Source of the DNA: an uncultured Sphingomonadales bacterium
Lineage (GTDB): Bacteria; Pseudomonadota; Alphaproteobacteria; Sphingomonadales; Sphingomonadaceae
Reading direction: 5' to 3'
DNA length: 6,211 bases
Assembly (NCBI GenBank): GCA_903868655.1
Contig: CAIPWG010000084.1
Coordinates: 1-6,211 of the forward strand
Positions within the stretch are counted from its first letter, which is position 1. Every line of letters begins with the position of its first letter. The translations under genes were made by a program, and so were the position numbers. The notes below the pieces were generated by a model, which worked only from the letters and a program-made list of their open reading frames with translations, searched no databases and was not told where the DNA came from. Of this stretch, positions 6,204 to 6,211 are shown one piece after another.

Positions 6204-6211
6204 CTACAACT

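Noticed and set aside
6176..6211. Single-base frameshift at the CCCC run as the cause of the short RraB-like frame
   Set aside because: Both shifted frames stay open to the end but read PPLCVYIFNYN or PHRSVSTFLTTT, neither like RraB. The base composition also changes, which one indel would not explain.
1..6211. CRISPR arrays, tRNA/rRNA genes, toxin-antitoxin pairs, phage or transposase genes
   Set aside because: No spaced direct repeats, cloverleaf-like sequence, or integrase or transposase motifs were seen on either strand. Almost all bases belong to housekeeping genes.

Overview
The window looks like a chromosomal segment from an alphaproteobacterium, most likely a sphingomonad (Sphingomonadales). 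Three things point there: the GC-rich coding style, the gene order, and an intergenic palindromic element of the 'GGATCAAGTCC' type common in sphingomonad genomes. This placement is inferred from recognised protein families, not from a database search. Nearly all of the DNA is housekeeping genes.

Left half (minus strand, read right to left): a 548-residue electron transfer flavoprotein-ubiquinone oxidoreductase (2655..1009), a 167-base gap holding a hairpin at the stop codon and a bipartite REP-like palindromic element, then ispE of the MEP isoprenoid pathway (841..29). The ispE stop overlaps the ATG of a further gene (32..1) that runs off the left edge.

Right half (plus strand): a divergent 117-base promoter region; a uracil-DNA-glycosylase-superfamily protein with degenerate catalytic motifs and no iron-sulfur cysteine set (2773..3534); an exported Slt70-type lytic transglycosylase (3616..5388); and moaB of molybdenum cofactor synthesis (5378..5905), which starts on GTG inside the transglycosylase gene. 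These three are closely packed and probably form one transcription unit ending at a small intrinsic terminator (5910..5928). A separate short unit begins at 6072 with the first part of a protein resembling RraB (RNase E inhibitor). After about 35 codons it changes to AT-rich sequence and stops, so it is either broken by an insertion or rearrangement, or is an artefact at the sequence end.

I see no RNA genes, CRISPR arrays, integrases or transposases, and no convincing new multi-gene system. The items most worth a second look are the disrupted RraB-like gene, the catalytically divergent UDG-fold protein and the REP-like element.
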